Part shown: piece by piece, positions 24,866 to 32,458 of the stretch
Position numbering within the stretch: position 1 is the first letter of the stretch
Layout: the number at the start of each line of letters is the position of its first letter
Assembly: GCF_046156265.1 (NCBI RefSeq)
Contig: NZ_JAWDIR010000011.1
Location: 992,001-1,056,000, forward strand
Origin: CAMDHY01 sp046156265
Lineage (GTDB): Bacteria > Pseudomonadota > Alphaproteobacteria > Rhizobiales > Segnochrobactraceae
Reading direction: 5' to 3'
DNA: 64,000 nucleotides
Program-made: the position numbers and the translations under genes
The notes under the pieces: generated by a model
Told to the model about the DNA's origin: nothing
Database searches by the model: none
What the model saw: the letters and a program-made list of their open reading frames with translations, nothing else

Positions 24866-26194
24866 CTAGCGGCCAGGCACCCAGCTGGTGCCGGCGAGCG
24901 GCACCCCGGCCATGGCGGCGGCCTCGACGGTGAGCGCCACCAGGTCCTCCGGCTCGAGATTGTGCACGTGGCTCTTGCCGCACGCACGCGCGATCGTCTG
25001 CGTCTCGAGCGTCAGCACGGCGAGGTAGTTGGCGAGCCGGCGGCCGGCCTTGATCGGGTCGAGACGGGCGGCGAGCACCGGGTCCTGGGTGGTGATGCCG
25101 GCCGGGTCGCGGCCCTCGTGCCAGTCGTCGTAGGCGCCGGCGACGGTGCCGAGCGCCTCGTACTCGGACTCGAGCTCCGGCGCATTGTCGCCGAGCGCTA
25201 TGAGGGCGGCGGTGCCGATCGCCACCGCATCGGCGCCGAGCGCCAGCGCCTTCGCCACGTCGGCACCGTTGCGGATGCCGCCGGAGACGATGAGCTGCAC
25301 CTTGCGGTGCATGCCGAGGTCCTGCAGCGCCTGCACGGCCGGGCGGATGGCGGCGAGGATCGGGATGCCGACGTGCTCGATGAAGACTTCCTGGGTGGCC
25401 GCCGTGCCGCCCTGCATGCCGTCGAGGACGACGACGTCGGCGCCCGACTTCACGGCGAGCGCGGTGTCGTAATAGGGGCGGCTGGCGCCGACCTTGACGT
25501 AGATCGGCTTCTGCCAGTCGGTGATCTCGCGGATTTCCTCGATCTTGATCTCGAGGTCGTCCGGGCCCGTCCAGTCGGGGTGGCGGCAGGCGGAGCGCTG
25601 GTCGATGCCTTCCGGCAGGTTGCGCATGGCGGCGACGCGCGGCGAGATCTTCTGGCCGAGCAGCATGCCGCCGCCGCCGGGCTTCGCCCCCTGGCCGACG
25701 ACGATCTCGATCGCGTCCGCCTTGCGCAGGTCGTCCGGGTTCATGCCGTAGCGCGACGGCAGCACCTGGTAGACGAGAATGTCGGAGTGGCCGCGCTCCT
25801 CCGGCGTCATGCCGCCGTCGCCGGTGGTGGTCGACGTGCCGACCGCCGAGGCGCCGCGGCCGAGGGCCTCCTTCGCCTGGGCGGACAGGGCGCCGAAGCT
25901 CATGCCGGCGATCGTCACCGGCGTCTTCAGCACAACCGGCTTCTTTGCGAAGCGGCTGCCGAGTACGACGTCCGTGCCGCAGCGCTCGCGGTAGCCTTCC
26001 AGCGGATAGCGCGAGATCGAGGCGCCGAGGAACAGGAGGTCGTCGAAGTGCGGCACCTTCCGCTTCGCGCCGAAACCGCGGATGTCGTAGATGCCGGTCG
26101 CGGCGGCGCGGCGGATCTCCGAGATGGTGTGCGGGTCGAAGGTGGCGGAGAAGCGGGGGAGCGTGCCGGGCGGCTTCGGGGTCTTCGCGTCCAT
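24866..26194 (-). CDS. mgsC: N-methylglutamate synthase subunit C (glutamate synthase large-subunit FMN domain-like)
   Basis: A 442-residue FMN-binding TIM-barrel protein equivalent to the central/synthase domain of GltB. It makes N-methylglutamate from 2-oxoglutarate and the methylamine delivered by the amidotransferase subunit. Signatures: 'SMSFGALSAQAKEALGRGA'-like core (MSFGALSAQ), 'QGAKPGGGGMLLGQKIS', 'VVLDGMQGGTAATQEVF', 'SGGIRNGADVAKALALGA' and 'RACGKSHVHNLEPEDL'. Only 8 bases separate it from mgsB. Rhizobial annotations call it glxD. The substrate is inferred from the operon. Confidence 0.88.
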   Translation of the reverse strand: MDAKTPKPPGTLPRFSATFDPHTISEIRRAAATGIYDIRGFGAKRKVPHFDDLLFLGASISRYPLEGYRERCGTDVVLGSRFAKKPVVLKTPVTIAGMSFGALSAQAKEALGRGASAVGTSTTTGDGGMTPEERGHSDILVYQVLPSRYGMNPDDLRKADAIEIVVGQGAKPGGGGMLLGQKISPRVAAMRNLPEGIDQRSACRHPDWTGPDDLEIKIEEIREITDWQKPIYVKVGASRPYYDTALAVKSGADVVVLDGMQGGTAATQEVFIEHVGIPILAAIRPAVQALQDLGMHRKVQLIVSGGIRNGADVAKALALGADAVAIGTAALIALGDNAPELESEYEALGTVAGAYDDWHEGRDPAGITTQDPVLAARLDPIKAGRRLANYLAVLTLETQTIARACGKSHVHNLEPEDLVALTVEAAAMAGVPLAGTSWVPGR

Positions 26195-26202
26195 CGGAGC
26201 CT

Positions 26203-26886
26203 CTAGTACGCGTCGGCGTTGTCGACGTGGAAATGATAGAGGCGGCGGGCCGAGCCGTAGAGCCTGAACTCGGTCGGATCGGCGACGATGCCGGCGCGCG
26301 ACAGCACGTCTGCGAGGATCGAGCGGTCCTCGTCGGTCGGCGTCTTCTCCTCGCAGTCGGCGCCGAGGCTCTTCACCGTGCCACGGACGAAGAGCCGGGC
26401 CTCGTAGATGGAATCGCCGAGCGCCTCGCCGGCGTCGCCCAGCACGACGAGGGTGCCGGCCTGGGCCATGAAGGCGCTCATGGGGCCGACAGAGCCGCCG
26501 ACGACGATGTCGATGCCCTTCATCGAGATGCCGCAGCGGGCGGACGCATTGCCGCCGATGACGAGGAGGCCGCCGCGGCCGGTAGCGCCAGCGGCCTGGC
26601 TGGCGTCGCCGTCGACGCGGACGATGCCCGACATCATGTTCTCGGCGACGCCGACGCCGGCATTGCCGTGGACGTGCACGGTCGCGTGCTTGTTCATGCC
26701 GGCGCAGTAGTAGCCGACGTTGCCGCCGATCTCGACGGTGACGGGGGCGTCGAGGCCGACGGCGATCGAGTGCCGGCCGGCGGGGTTGTCGACCCGCCAG
26801 TGGGTGATGTTGGTGCCGGGCTCGAGCGCGTGCAGCGCCGTGTTGAGCTCGCGCAGCGGCGTTTCAGCGAGATCGACGACCGGCAT
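26203..26886 (-). CDS. mgsB: N-methylglutamate synthase subunit B (GltB C-terminal/GXGXG domain-like)
   Basis: A 227-residue right-handed beta-helix protein equivalent to the C-terminal GXGXG domain of glutamate synthase. Glycine ladders are evident (GGNVGYYCAGMN, GNAGVGVAENMMSGIV, GGNASARCGISMKG, GGSVGPMSAFMAQAG). It is a structural subunit expected to bridge the amidotransferase (MgsA) and FMN (MgsC) subunits. The ATG at 26886 follows the mgsA stop by two bases, so all three subunits are made from one message. Rhizobial name glxC. Confidence 0.87.
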   Translation of the reverse strand: MPVVDLAETPLRELNTALHALEPGTNITHWRVDNPAGRHSIAVGLDAPVTVEIGGNVGYYCAGMNKHATVHVHGNAGVGVAENMMSGIVRVDGDASQAAGATGRGGLLVIGGNASARCGISMKGIDIVVGGSVGPMSAFMAQAGTLVVLGDAGEALGDSIYEARLFVRGTVKSLGADCEEKTPTDEDRSILADVLSRAGIVADPTEFRLYGSARRLYHFHVDNADAY

Positions 26887-26888
26887 CG

Positions 26889-27794
26889 TCACGTCCGCTC
26901 CCAGGCGTAGACGGTGGCGGGCTCGGGCTCGAAGACGCGGGCGTTTTCGATGCCCGGCAGGCCGGTGAGCGCGCGGTATTCCGAGCCGAAGGCGACCCAC
27001 TGGTCGGTCTCGGCCATCACCGCCGGCTTGCAGGCGATCGGGTCGCGCAGCACGGCGAAGCCCGTGCGGGTGCCGACGACGAAGGTGTAGAAGCCGTCGA
27101 GGTCGGCGAGAGACTGCTCCAGCGCCTCCGACAGGCTGGCGCCCTCACGCATCCGCCAGGTGAGGTAGCCGGCCGCGACCTCCGAATCGTTTTCCGTCTC
27201 GAACGAGAGGCCCTCGCGCCTCAGCGTGCGCCGGACGGCATTGTGGTTCGACAGCGAGCCGTTGTGGACGAGGCACTGGTCGTCGCCGGTGGAGAAGGGG
27301 TGGGCGCCGTCGATGGTGACGGCCGATTCCGTCGCCATGCGCGTGTGGCCGATGGCGTGGCTGCCGTGCATGGTCGACAGGTCGTAGGCCTCGGCGACCA
27401 CTTCCGGCCGGCCGATGTCCTTGAAGATTTCCATGCGCTCGCCCGAGGAGACGAGGTGCGCCTCGGGGTGGCGGGCGGCGAGGAAGGCGCGCAGCGCGTC
27501 GCGGGCGTCGTCCGGATAGGACAGCACGGCGTGAGTGCCGCGCACGCGCACCTCGACGGGGTGGCCGGTGGCGGCGGTGGCGCCGTCGGCGATGGCACGG
27601 GCGGCGTGCTGGCCGCCGCCGTCGGGCAGCCGGATGGTGAGCTTCGACTGGCCGGGGGTGGGGGCGCCATAGACGGCGAAGCCGCTCGAATCCGGCCCGC
27701 GATCACCGAGCTCGATCATCATGCCGCCGAGCAGCCGGCCGAGCGACGGCTCGAGGGACGTGTCTTTCAGGAACAGGCCGGCGATGCCGCACAT
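26889..27794 (-). CDS. mgsA: N-methylglutamate synthase subunit A (class II glutamine amidotransferase)
   Basis: A 301-residue Ntn-type amidotransferase subunit. The start at 27794 gives MCGIAGLF, so processing exposes Cys2 as the catalytic nucleophile. Later motifs 'GHTRMATESAV', 'AHPFSTGDDQCLVHNGSLSNH' (shortened: VHNGSLSNH) and 'ENDSEVAAGY' are those of the GATase type II domain. In this pathway it would act on gamma-glutamylmethylamide, releasing methylamine for the FMN subunit. It is the first gene of the run mgsA-mgsB-mgsC-gmaS-mgdABCD-purU. No regulator gene such as an AraC-type glxA is linked here. Rhizobial name glxB. Confidence 0.87.
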   Translation of the reverse strand: MCGIAGLFLKDTSLEPSLGRLLGGMMIELGDRGPDSSGFAVYGAPTPGQSKLTIRLPDGGGQHAARAIADGATAATGHPVEVRVRGTHAVLSYPDDARDALRAFLAARHPEAHLVSSGERMEIFKDIGRPEVVAEAYDLSTMHGSHAIGHTRMATESAVTIDGAHPFSTGDDQCLVHNGSLSNHNAVRRTLRREGLSFETENDSEVAAGYLTWRMREGASLSEALEQSLADLDGFYTFVVGTRTGFAVLRDPIACKPAVMAETDQWVAFGSEYRALTGLPGIENARVFEPEPATVYAWERT

Positions 27795-27924
27795 GGGGAG
27801 AGCTCGCGCGTCGAGGAGGCGTGGAAAAAGGCTTCGCACGCGGCCCGGATCGCGTCAACCCTCAGGCAATTCAATTTCCTCGCAGGAAAGTCTGTGCGGC
27901 GTTCGGAGGCTGCCGGAAACGACT

Positions 27925-27948
27925 GCGGCGGCCCGTGGGGGCCGCCGC
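27925..27948 (-). terminator. hairpin terminator after the serine protease gene
   Basis: A 10-bp perfect stem, GCGGCGGCCC / GGGCCGCCGC, with a four-base loop lies 45 bases beyond the protease stop (minus strand). It separates that gene from mgsA. The minus-strand sequence after it is AGTCGTTTCC, only weakly T-rich. Confidence 0.7.
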
Positions 27949-27992
27949 GTTCTCGGGCACAGGAGGGTCGTCGGCCGACCGACCGCAGCCCC

Positions 27993-29168
27993 TCAGAGGT
28001 TGGAGCAGGAGTTGCTGCCGTGCAGCTTGCGGGCCTCTTTGCAGGCGTCGTTGAACATGGTCTTGAAGTCGTTCTTGTTGTCCTGGCCCGAGAGGGACGA
28101 GGCGCCCTGGATCATGATCGACGAGTCGCTGTAGCCCCACGAGGTGACGCCGAAAACGGTGTTGCGGGTGTCGAAGTTGCCGGAGCTGCCGCCGGTCCGG
28201 TTGAGATCACCGAGGTTGGCCACCTGCGGGCCGCCGCTGGAGCCGTTGCGGAAGCCGGAGCCGAAGGCGAAGTCCTTGCCGTCGGACTCGCCGAGATGCT
28301 GGCCGGCCACCATCTTGTTGCCATTGGAGTAGTTGTCCGCCCAGCCGAGCTGCGTCAGGAACCAGTAGTCCTTTAGGCAGTTCTTGTAGCAGAAGCCGAG
28401 ATAGCCGGTGTAGTAACCCATCTCTTTGTTCTTGTTCTTGCGGTCGGAGAGGACGATGAGGCCGACGTCGTAGCCGTTGCCGACTTTGCCCTTGCTGAAC
28501 CACTTGTCCGTGGTGAAGAGGTACTTGGCGGTGGCGTAGCCGTATGGCTCGCTGTTGCCGCGATAGGAGGGATAGAAGTAGCCCTCCTTGATCCAGCCCT
28601 TGTTGCCGTTGCCGCCGTCATGGACGCAGTGGCCGGCGGTCGCGACGATCGAGTTGGAGATCAGCGCGCCCGAGCAGCTGTACCACTTGTTGTCCGAGCC
28701 CTTGAAGTAGAAGTAGCCGGCGGCGCTGTAGGGGTAGGCGGTGTCGATGTCGGACGTCACCGTCGCGTCGGTGAAGTGGTAGATGGTGTTCTTGTTGCCC
28801 TGACCGAAGTTCATCGGCTCGATGGCATCCTTGGAGGACGACTGGGCGACCGGCTTGCCGCCGGTAGAGACGCCGTCATCGGACTTGCCCTTGTCCGGCT
28901 TGTTTTCGCCGGCGGAGCCGGCGCGCATCTCGGGCAGGGCACCGTCGTCGCGCGCGCCCATCGCCTTCGCCCGGTTGATCGCCGGCGGCGTCCACGACTT
29001 CAGCTGCGGCAGGCGCGGGGTGGCCTTCTCGCGCGACTGCGCGATGGTGGCCGGCGACGATTCGGAGCCGTCGAGGCGCTTGGAGGCCTGCGACCAGGCG
29101 GCGGTGGGGGCGACGGCGAGCACGGTCGCGCCCAGCAGCAGCGACGACAGGGTGAGGCGACGTAACAT
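27993..29168 (-). CDS. exported trypsin-like serine protease
   Basis: A 391-residue secreted chymotrypsin-fold protease. It has a signal peptide ending TAAWS, then a polar segment of about 110 residues (probable pro-region), then the catalytic domain. The triad is complete: His180 (ATAGHCVHDG), Asp234 (GYDVGLIVLS) and Ser311 (NGSSGGPQ). Cysteines in GHC, YSCSGAL, GFCYKNC and DACKEA, plus the C-terminal NSCSNL, allow several disulfides. The layout resembles glutamyl endopeptidase/V8-like exported bacterial proteases. It is monocistronic between a leader hairpin region and a terminator. The target is unknown; it is likely nutritional or envelope-related. Confidence 0.87.
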   Translation of the reverse strand: MLRRLTLSSLLLGATVLAVAPTAAWSQASKRLDGSESSPATIAQSREKATPRLPQLKSWTPPAINRAKAMGARDDGALPEMRAGSAGENKPDKGKSDDGVSTGGKPVAQSSSKDAIEPMNFGQGNKNTIYHFTDATVTSDIDTAYPYSAAGYFYFKGSDNKWYSCSGALISNSIVATAGHCVHDGGNGNKGWIKEGYFYPSYRGNSEPYGYATAKYLFTTDKWFSKGKVGNGYDVGLIVLSDRKNKNKEMGYYTGYLGFCYKNCLKDYWFLTQLGWADNYSNGNKMVAGQHLGESDGKDFAFGSGFRNGSSGGPQVANLGDLNRTGGSSGNFDTRNTVFGVTSWGYSDSSIMIQGASSLSGQDNKNDFKTMFNDACKEARKLHGSNSCSNL

Positions 29169-29492
29169 CTTGGCTCCAGCTCCTCGAATGTGCGGCGCGA
29201 TCTTAAAGTCCCGCCGGCGCGGCCCCGTCGCGACGGGGCCGGCTTCTTGATCTTCTACGCGGGCGATGCGCCGATCCGTCGCCGCCTCGCCATCGATGCC
29301 CGTGCCCCGCGGGGACGCAAGCGGCTTCCCGCCCGGCTGTCAACGCCGAGCCCTGCGCTACCCATGGCAGAGTGAAGCTGAGCGGAAGATGAACGGGGCG
29401 GGTGCGGCCTGGTGGTGCATCGACGGTGGCCCTGGAATCGAAACGGGGCGGCCGAAGCCGCCCCGTCGATGATTGACCGAGGGACCCGCCGA
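29169..29492. other. intergenic region: protease leader with perfect palindrome, then phoX terminator
   Basis: A 324-base stretch between the start of the protease gene and the end of phoX (both minus strand). It holds a perfect 20-base palindrome, GGCCCCGTCG/CGACGGGGCC, at 29221-29240, some 50-70 bases before the protease ATG. That places it either just upstream of the promoter or in the leader. The terminator of phoX is at the right end (own entry). No gene is seen. Confidence 0.5.
29444..29465 (-). terminator. terminator of the phoX gene
   Basis: A 9-bp stem, CGGGGCGGC / GCCGCCCCG, closes a stable TTCG tetraloop when read on the minus strand and is followed by TTTCG. It lies 28 bases beyond the phoX stop. 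Confidence 0.85.
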
Positions 29493-31481
29493 TCAGACGG
29501 CGATCGGGCCGCCGCCCTGCCTGGTGATCGCCACCACGGCGGGACGCGGCGGCATCGCCGGGTCGAAGTCCGGCCAGCGCGTGGAGGGATCGTCGAAGGT
29601 GGAGACGCGCCCGAACGGAGCCCAGTCGTCGCCGCCCTCGCCGGGGTGCTGCACGGCGACGAAGTAGGTCGACAGGTCCGGCGTCATCACCGGGCCGCAG
29701 AGCTCGGCGCCGACGGGGCAGCGGTAGAACAGCCTGGCGGTGCCGCGTTCTTCGCCGCTGGTGCCGACGGCGTAGAGGCCGTCGGTGCGGCCCGTCGACT
29801 TCGGGCCCATGCCGTCGGTGCCCACCCAGAGGCGACCATCGGCATCGACGAACACCATGTCGGGCATGCCGAACCAGCCGTCCTTGGTGGTGGCCGAACT
29901 GAACGTCGCGCCGACATCGGCGACGGACGGGTCGCCGCACTGCACCAGCACCTCCCAGCGATAGGTCGAGGCGGTGTGGTCCTCGTCGACCGGCATCATC
30001 TCGATGATGTGGCCGAAGGCGTTCTTCGGGCGCGGGTTGGCCGCATCGACCTGATCGCTCTCGCGGCGGGTGTTGTTGGTCAGCATGACGTAGACGGCGT
30101 GCGACTGCGGGTTGATCGCGGTGCCTTCCGGCCGGTCCATCTTGGTGGCGCCGACGAGATCGGCGGCGCGGCGCGTCTCGATCAGCACGTCGGCCTGCGA
30201 GGCAAAGCCGTTCTCGGCGGTCAGCGGGCCCTCGCCGAAGACGAGCGGCAGCCAGGTGAGGGTGCCGTCGGCGTCGTAGCGGGCGGCTGACAGGGTGCCC
30301 TCGTCCAGGAGGTCGAGGTTCGCCTCGCGGCTCGCCGCGTCATAGGGGCGGGCGGTGACGAAGCGGTAGACGTAGTCGAAGCGCTCGTCGTCGCCCATGT
30401 AGACGACGACGCGGCCGTCCTTGTTGACGATCGAGGCGGCGCCCTCGTGCTTGTAGCGGCCGAGCGCGGTGCGCTTCTTCGGCACGGCGTTCGGATCGAA
30501 CGGATCGATCTCGACGACCCAGCCGAAGCGGTTCGGCTCGTTCGGCTCCTTCGAGACGTCGAAACGGTCGTAATAGTCGGACCACGCATACCAGCGGCCG
30601 GGGACGCCGTAGCGCTTGCCGGCGGCCGCCTCCGGGCTGTTCTCGGCGTACTGGCCGCCGAAGTAGCCGTTGAAGTTCTCCTCGCAGGTCAGCCACGTGC
30701 CCCACGGCGTGATGCCGCCGGCGCAGTTGTTGAGCATGCCGAGGACCTTCGTGCCGGTCGCGTCGGCGCTGGTCTTCAGGCGGTCTGAGCCGGCCGCCGG
30801 GCCGGTCATCTCGGATGGCGTCAGGCCGGTGATGCGGCGGGCGTAGCGGGAATTCGGCACGACGCGCCACTTGCCGTCGACCTTCTCCACCTCGAGGATC
30901 GAGCCACCGTGGGCGGCGATCTCGATGTCGACGAGGTCCTTCGTCATGTCCTTGAACAGGACTTCCTTGTCGTCCTGCGGCTTCAGGCCGGGGAACATCA
31001 GTTCCTCGATCGTGTACTCGTGATTGATCACGAGCAGCCCGTGTGCGCTCGGGTCGGCAGCGTCGGGCATCGGGATGTAGCCGATGTAATCGTTGTTGTA
31101 GCCGAACTGCTTCTCCTGGGCGGCGGCCGTCTGGTTGCGCACGTCGAAGGCCGGCGCGTCCGGAACGACGGCGTCGCCCCAGCGGATCAGCACGTCGGCG
31201 TCATAGCCCGGAGCGACGTGGTCGCGCTCGTCGACACCGGCGGCGACCTCGTCGAAGACGAAGCTCGGGGTGGCGGCGCGGGCCTCGCTGGCAGCCATCA
31301 GCGCCAGCGGGCTGACGGTGGCGGCGATGGCGGAGACGGCGAGCGAGCCCTTCAGGAAGCCGCGGCGGGAGAAGCGGAGCGCGATGATGTCGCCCATCGT
31401 CGGATTGGCGGACACGTTGCGGCCGGCGTCCTCGGACACCTCATAGGCCTGCGCGCGCGACAGCGGGCGATGCTCGGTCAT
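29493..31481 (-). CDS. phoX: PhoX-family alkaline phosphatase (DUF839), Tat-exported
   Basis: A 662-residue calcium/iron-dependent alkaline phosphatase of the PhoX family, exported folded. The twin-arginine signal 'SRRGFLKG' lies at about residues 38-45 after a soluble leader, with a hydrophobic core and cleavage near SEARA. Family segments include 'GLLVINHEYTIEELMFPG', 'NNCAGGITPWGTWLTCEEN', 'KYGVPGRWYAW'-like (RYGVPGRWYAW), 'KHEGAASIVNKDGRVVVYMG' and 'PEGTAINPQSHAVYVMLTNN', which supply the metal-binding acidic and Cys residues. It releases phosphate from organic phosphoesters in the periplasm. A Pho-box-like site stands 77 bases upstream of the start, fitting PhoB control. Confidence 0.93.
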   Translation of the reverse strand: MTEHRPLSRAQAYEVSEDAGRNVSANPTMGDIIALRFSRRGFLKGSLAVSAIAATVSPLALMAASEARAATPSFVFDEVAAGVDERDHVAPGYDADVLIRWGDAVVPDAPAFDVRNQTAAAQEKQFGYNNDYIGYIPMPDAADPSAHGLLVINHEYTIEELMFPGLKPQDDKEVLFKDMTKDLVDIEIAAHGGSILEVEKVDGKWRVVPNSRYARRITGLTPSEMTGPAAGSDRLKTSADATGTKVLGMLNNCAGGITPWGTWLTCEENFNGYFGGQYAENSPEAAAGKRYGVPGRWYAWSDYYDRFDVSKEPNEPNRFGWVVEIDPFDPNAVPKKRTALGRYKHEGAASIVNKDGRVVVYMGDDERFDYVYRFVTARPYDAASREANLDLLDEGTLSAARYDADGTLTWLPLVFGEGPLTAENGFASQADVLIETRRAADLVGATKMDRPEGTAINPQSHAVYVMLTNNTRRESDQVDAANPRPKNAFGHIIEMMPVDEDHTASTYRWEVLVQCGDPSVADVGATFSSATTKDGWFGMPDMVFVDADGRLWVGTDGMGPKSTGRTDGLYAVGTSGEERGTARLFYRCPVGAELCGPVMTPDLSTYFVAVQHPGEGGDDWAPFGRVSTFDDPSTRWPDFDPAMPPRPAVVAITRQGGGPIAV

Positions 31482-31557
31482 CGGTGCTCTCCTGGTCGAA
31501 AGGGGTGGGGACCGGCGGCGACGCCACGGCCCTCTGAACTCGACTTAGAAGAGTTCG

Positions 31558-31575
31558 ATGTAACTCCGGTGACAG
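31558..31575 (-). promoter_or_regulatory. putative PHO box upstream of phoX
   Basis: On the minus strand the sequence reads CTGTCAC-CGGA-GTTACAT: two 7-base half-sites with 4 bases between them, matching the PhoB direct-repeat layout (consensus CTGTCAT twice). The first half matches 6 of 7, the second 4 of 7. A -10-like TCTAAG begins 8 bases downstream, where a PhoB-activated promoter would have it. Confidence 0.6.
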
Positions 31576-31661
31576 TGGGGAGGCCAGACGCCGTGTCGTT
31601 TGGTCCCTCTCACGGCGGCGCGCGCGGTGGCCGACGCTGCGCCCTCGGTGATGTCGCTGGG

Positions 31662-31676
31662 TGTTATGATGTAACA
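31662..31676. promoter_or_regulatory. palindrome TGTTATGATGTAACA before the methyltransferase gene
   Basis: A 15-base inverted repeat (TGTTA-N5-TAACA) lies 41 bases before the methyltransferase start in the divergent phoX/methyltransferase region. It may be an operator. It is more AT-rich than its surroundings. Confidence 0.4.
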
Positions 31677-31716
31677 TGAGGGCGAGCCGAGCTGCACGAG
31701 CGCGAAGGACCACGCA

Positions 31717-32394
31717 TTGAAGCCATTTTCCGATCCGGACGCCGTCGCGCGCTATGCCGACAACACCGCACGGCTGGTGCCGGGCCTTCGGGACCTGCAG
31801 CGGATGGCCGGCCTGTTGCTCGCGGAGCGCTGCGGCGATGGTGCCCGCGTGCTGGTGATCGGCGCCGGGGGCGGGCTCGAACTCAGGTGCTTTGCAGAGA
31901 TGCAGCCGGACTGGAGCTTCGACGGGGTCGACCCGTCGGCCGAGATGCTGAAGGTGGCGGCGGCGACCCTCGGCGATTTCGGCGGGCGGGTGCGCCTGCA
32001 CGAAGGGTACACGGAGGATGCTCCCGAGGGGCCGTTCGACGGCGCGGCGTCCCTCCTGACGTTCCACTTCATCGCGCGCGAGGACCGAGCGCGGACGCTG
32101 GCCGAGATCCACCGGCGCCTGAAGCCCGGGGCGCCCTTCGTCGTCGCGCACCATAGTTTCCCGCAGGGCGAGGCCGACAAGGCGCTGTGGCTGTCGCGCT
32201 ACGCCGCATTCGCCGTGGCTTCGGGTGTGCCGGCCTCGCACGCCGGAAAGGCGGGCGAGGCGATCGGCGAGCGGCTGCCGATCCTGTCGCCTGAGGAGGA
32301 GGAAGCGACGCTGGCAGCGGCGGGGTTCGTCGACGTCCAGCTCTTCTATGCGGCGTTCTCCTTCCGCGGCTGGGTCGCCCGCAAGGCAGGGTAG
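31717..32394 (+). CDS. class I SAM-dependent methyltransferase
   Basis: A 225-residue small-molecule-type methyltransferase. Motif I is 'VLVIGAGGGLELRCF', the acidic end of beta-2 is 'DGVDPSAEML', and motif IV lies near 'FDGAASLLTFHFI'. The frame begins with TTG at 31717, preceded by AAGGA 8 bases away; no ATG or GTG nearby gives the conserved N-terminus. It is divergent from phoX and convergent with glnA. The substrate is unknown; the length and missing RNA- or DNA-binding parts suggest a metabolite. Confidence 0.8.
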   Translation: MKPFSDPDAVARYADNTARLVPGLRDLQRMAGLLLAERCGDGARVLVIGAGGGLELRCFAEMQPDWSFDGVDPSAEMLKVAAATLGDFGGRVRLHEGYTEDAPEGPFDGAASLLTFHFIAREDRARTLAEIHRRLKPGAPFVVAHHSFPQGEADKALWLSRYAAFAVASGVPASHAGKAGEAIGERLPILSPEEEEATLAAAGFVDVQLFYAAFSFRGWVARKAG

Positions 32395-32413
32395 AGACCC
32401 GCCCAAACGAAAA

Positions 32414-32433
32414 CGGGGCGCCGAAGCGCCCCG
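32414..32433. terminator. bidirectional terminator between methyltransferase and glnA
   Basis: Stem CGGGGCGC / GCGCCCCG with a CGAA (or TTCG) tetraloop lies between convergent genes. On the minus strand it is followed by TTTTCGTTTGGG, a proper T-tail for glnA. Confidence 0.88.
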
Positions 32434-32458
32434 CAGTCGTTCGTCCGAGACCGGACCG

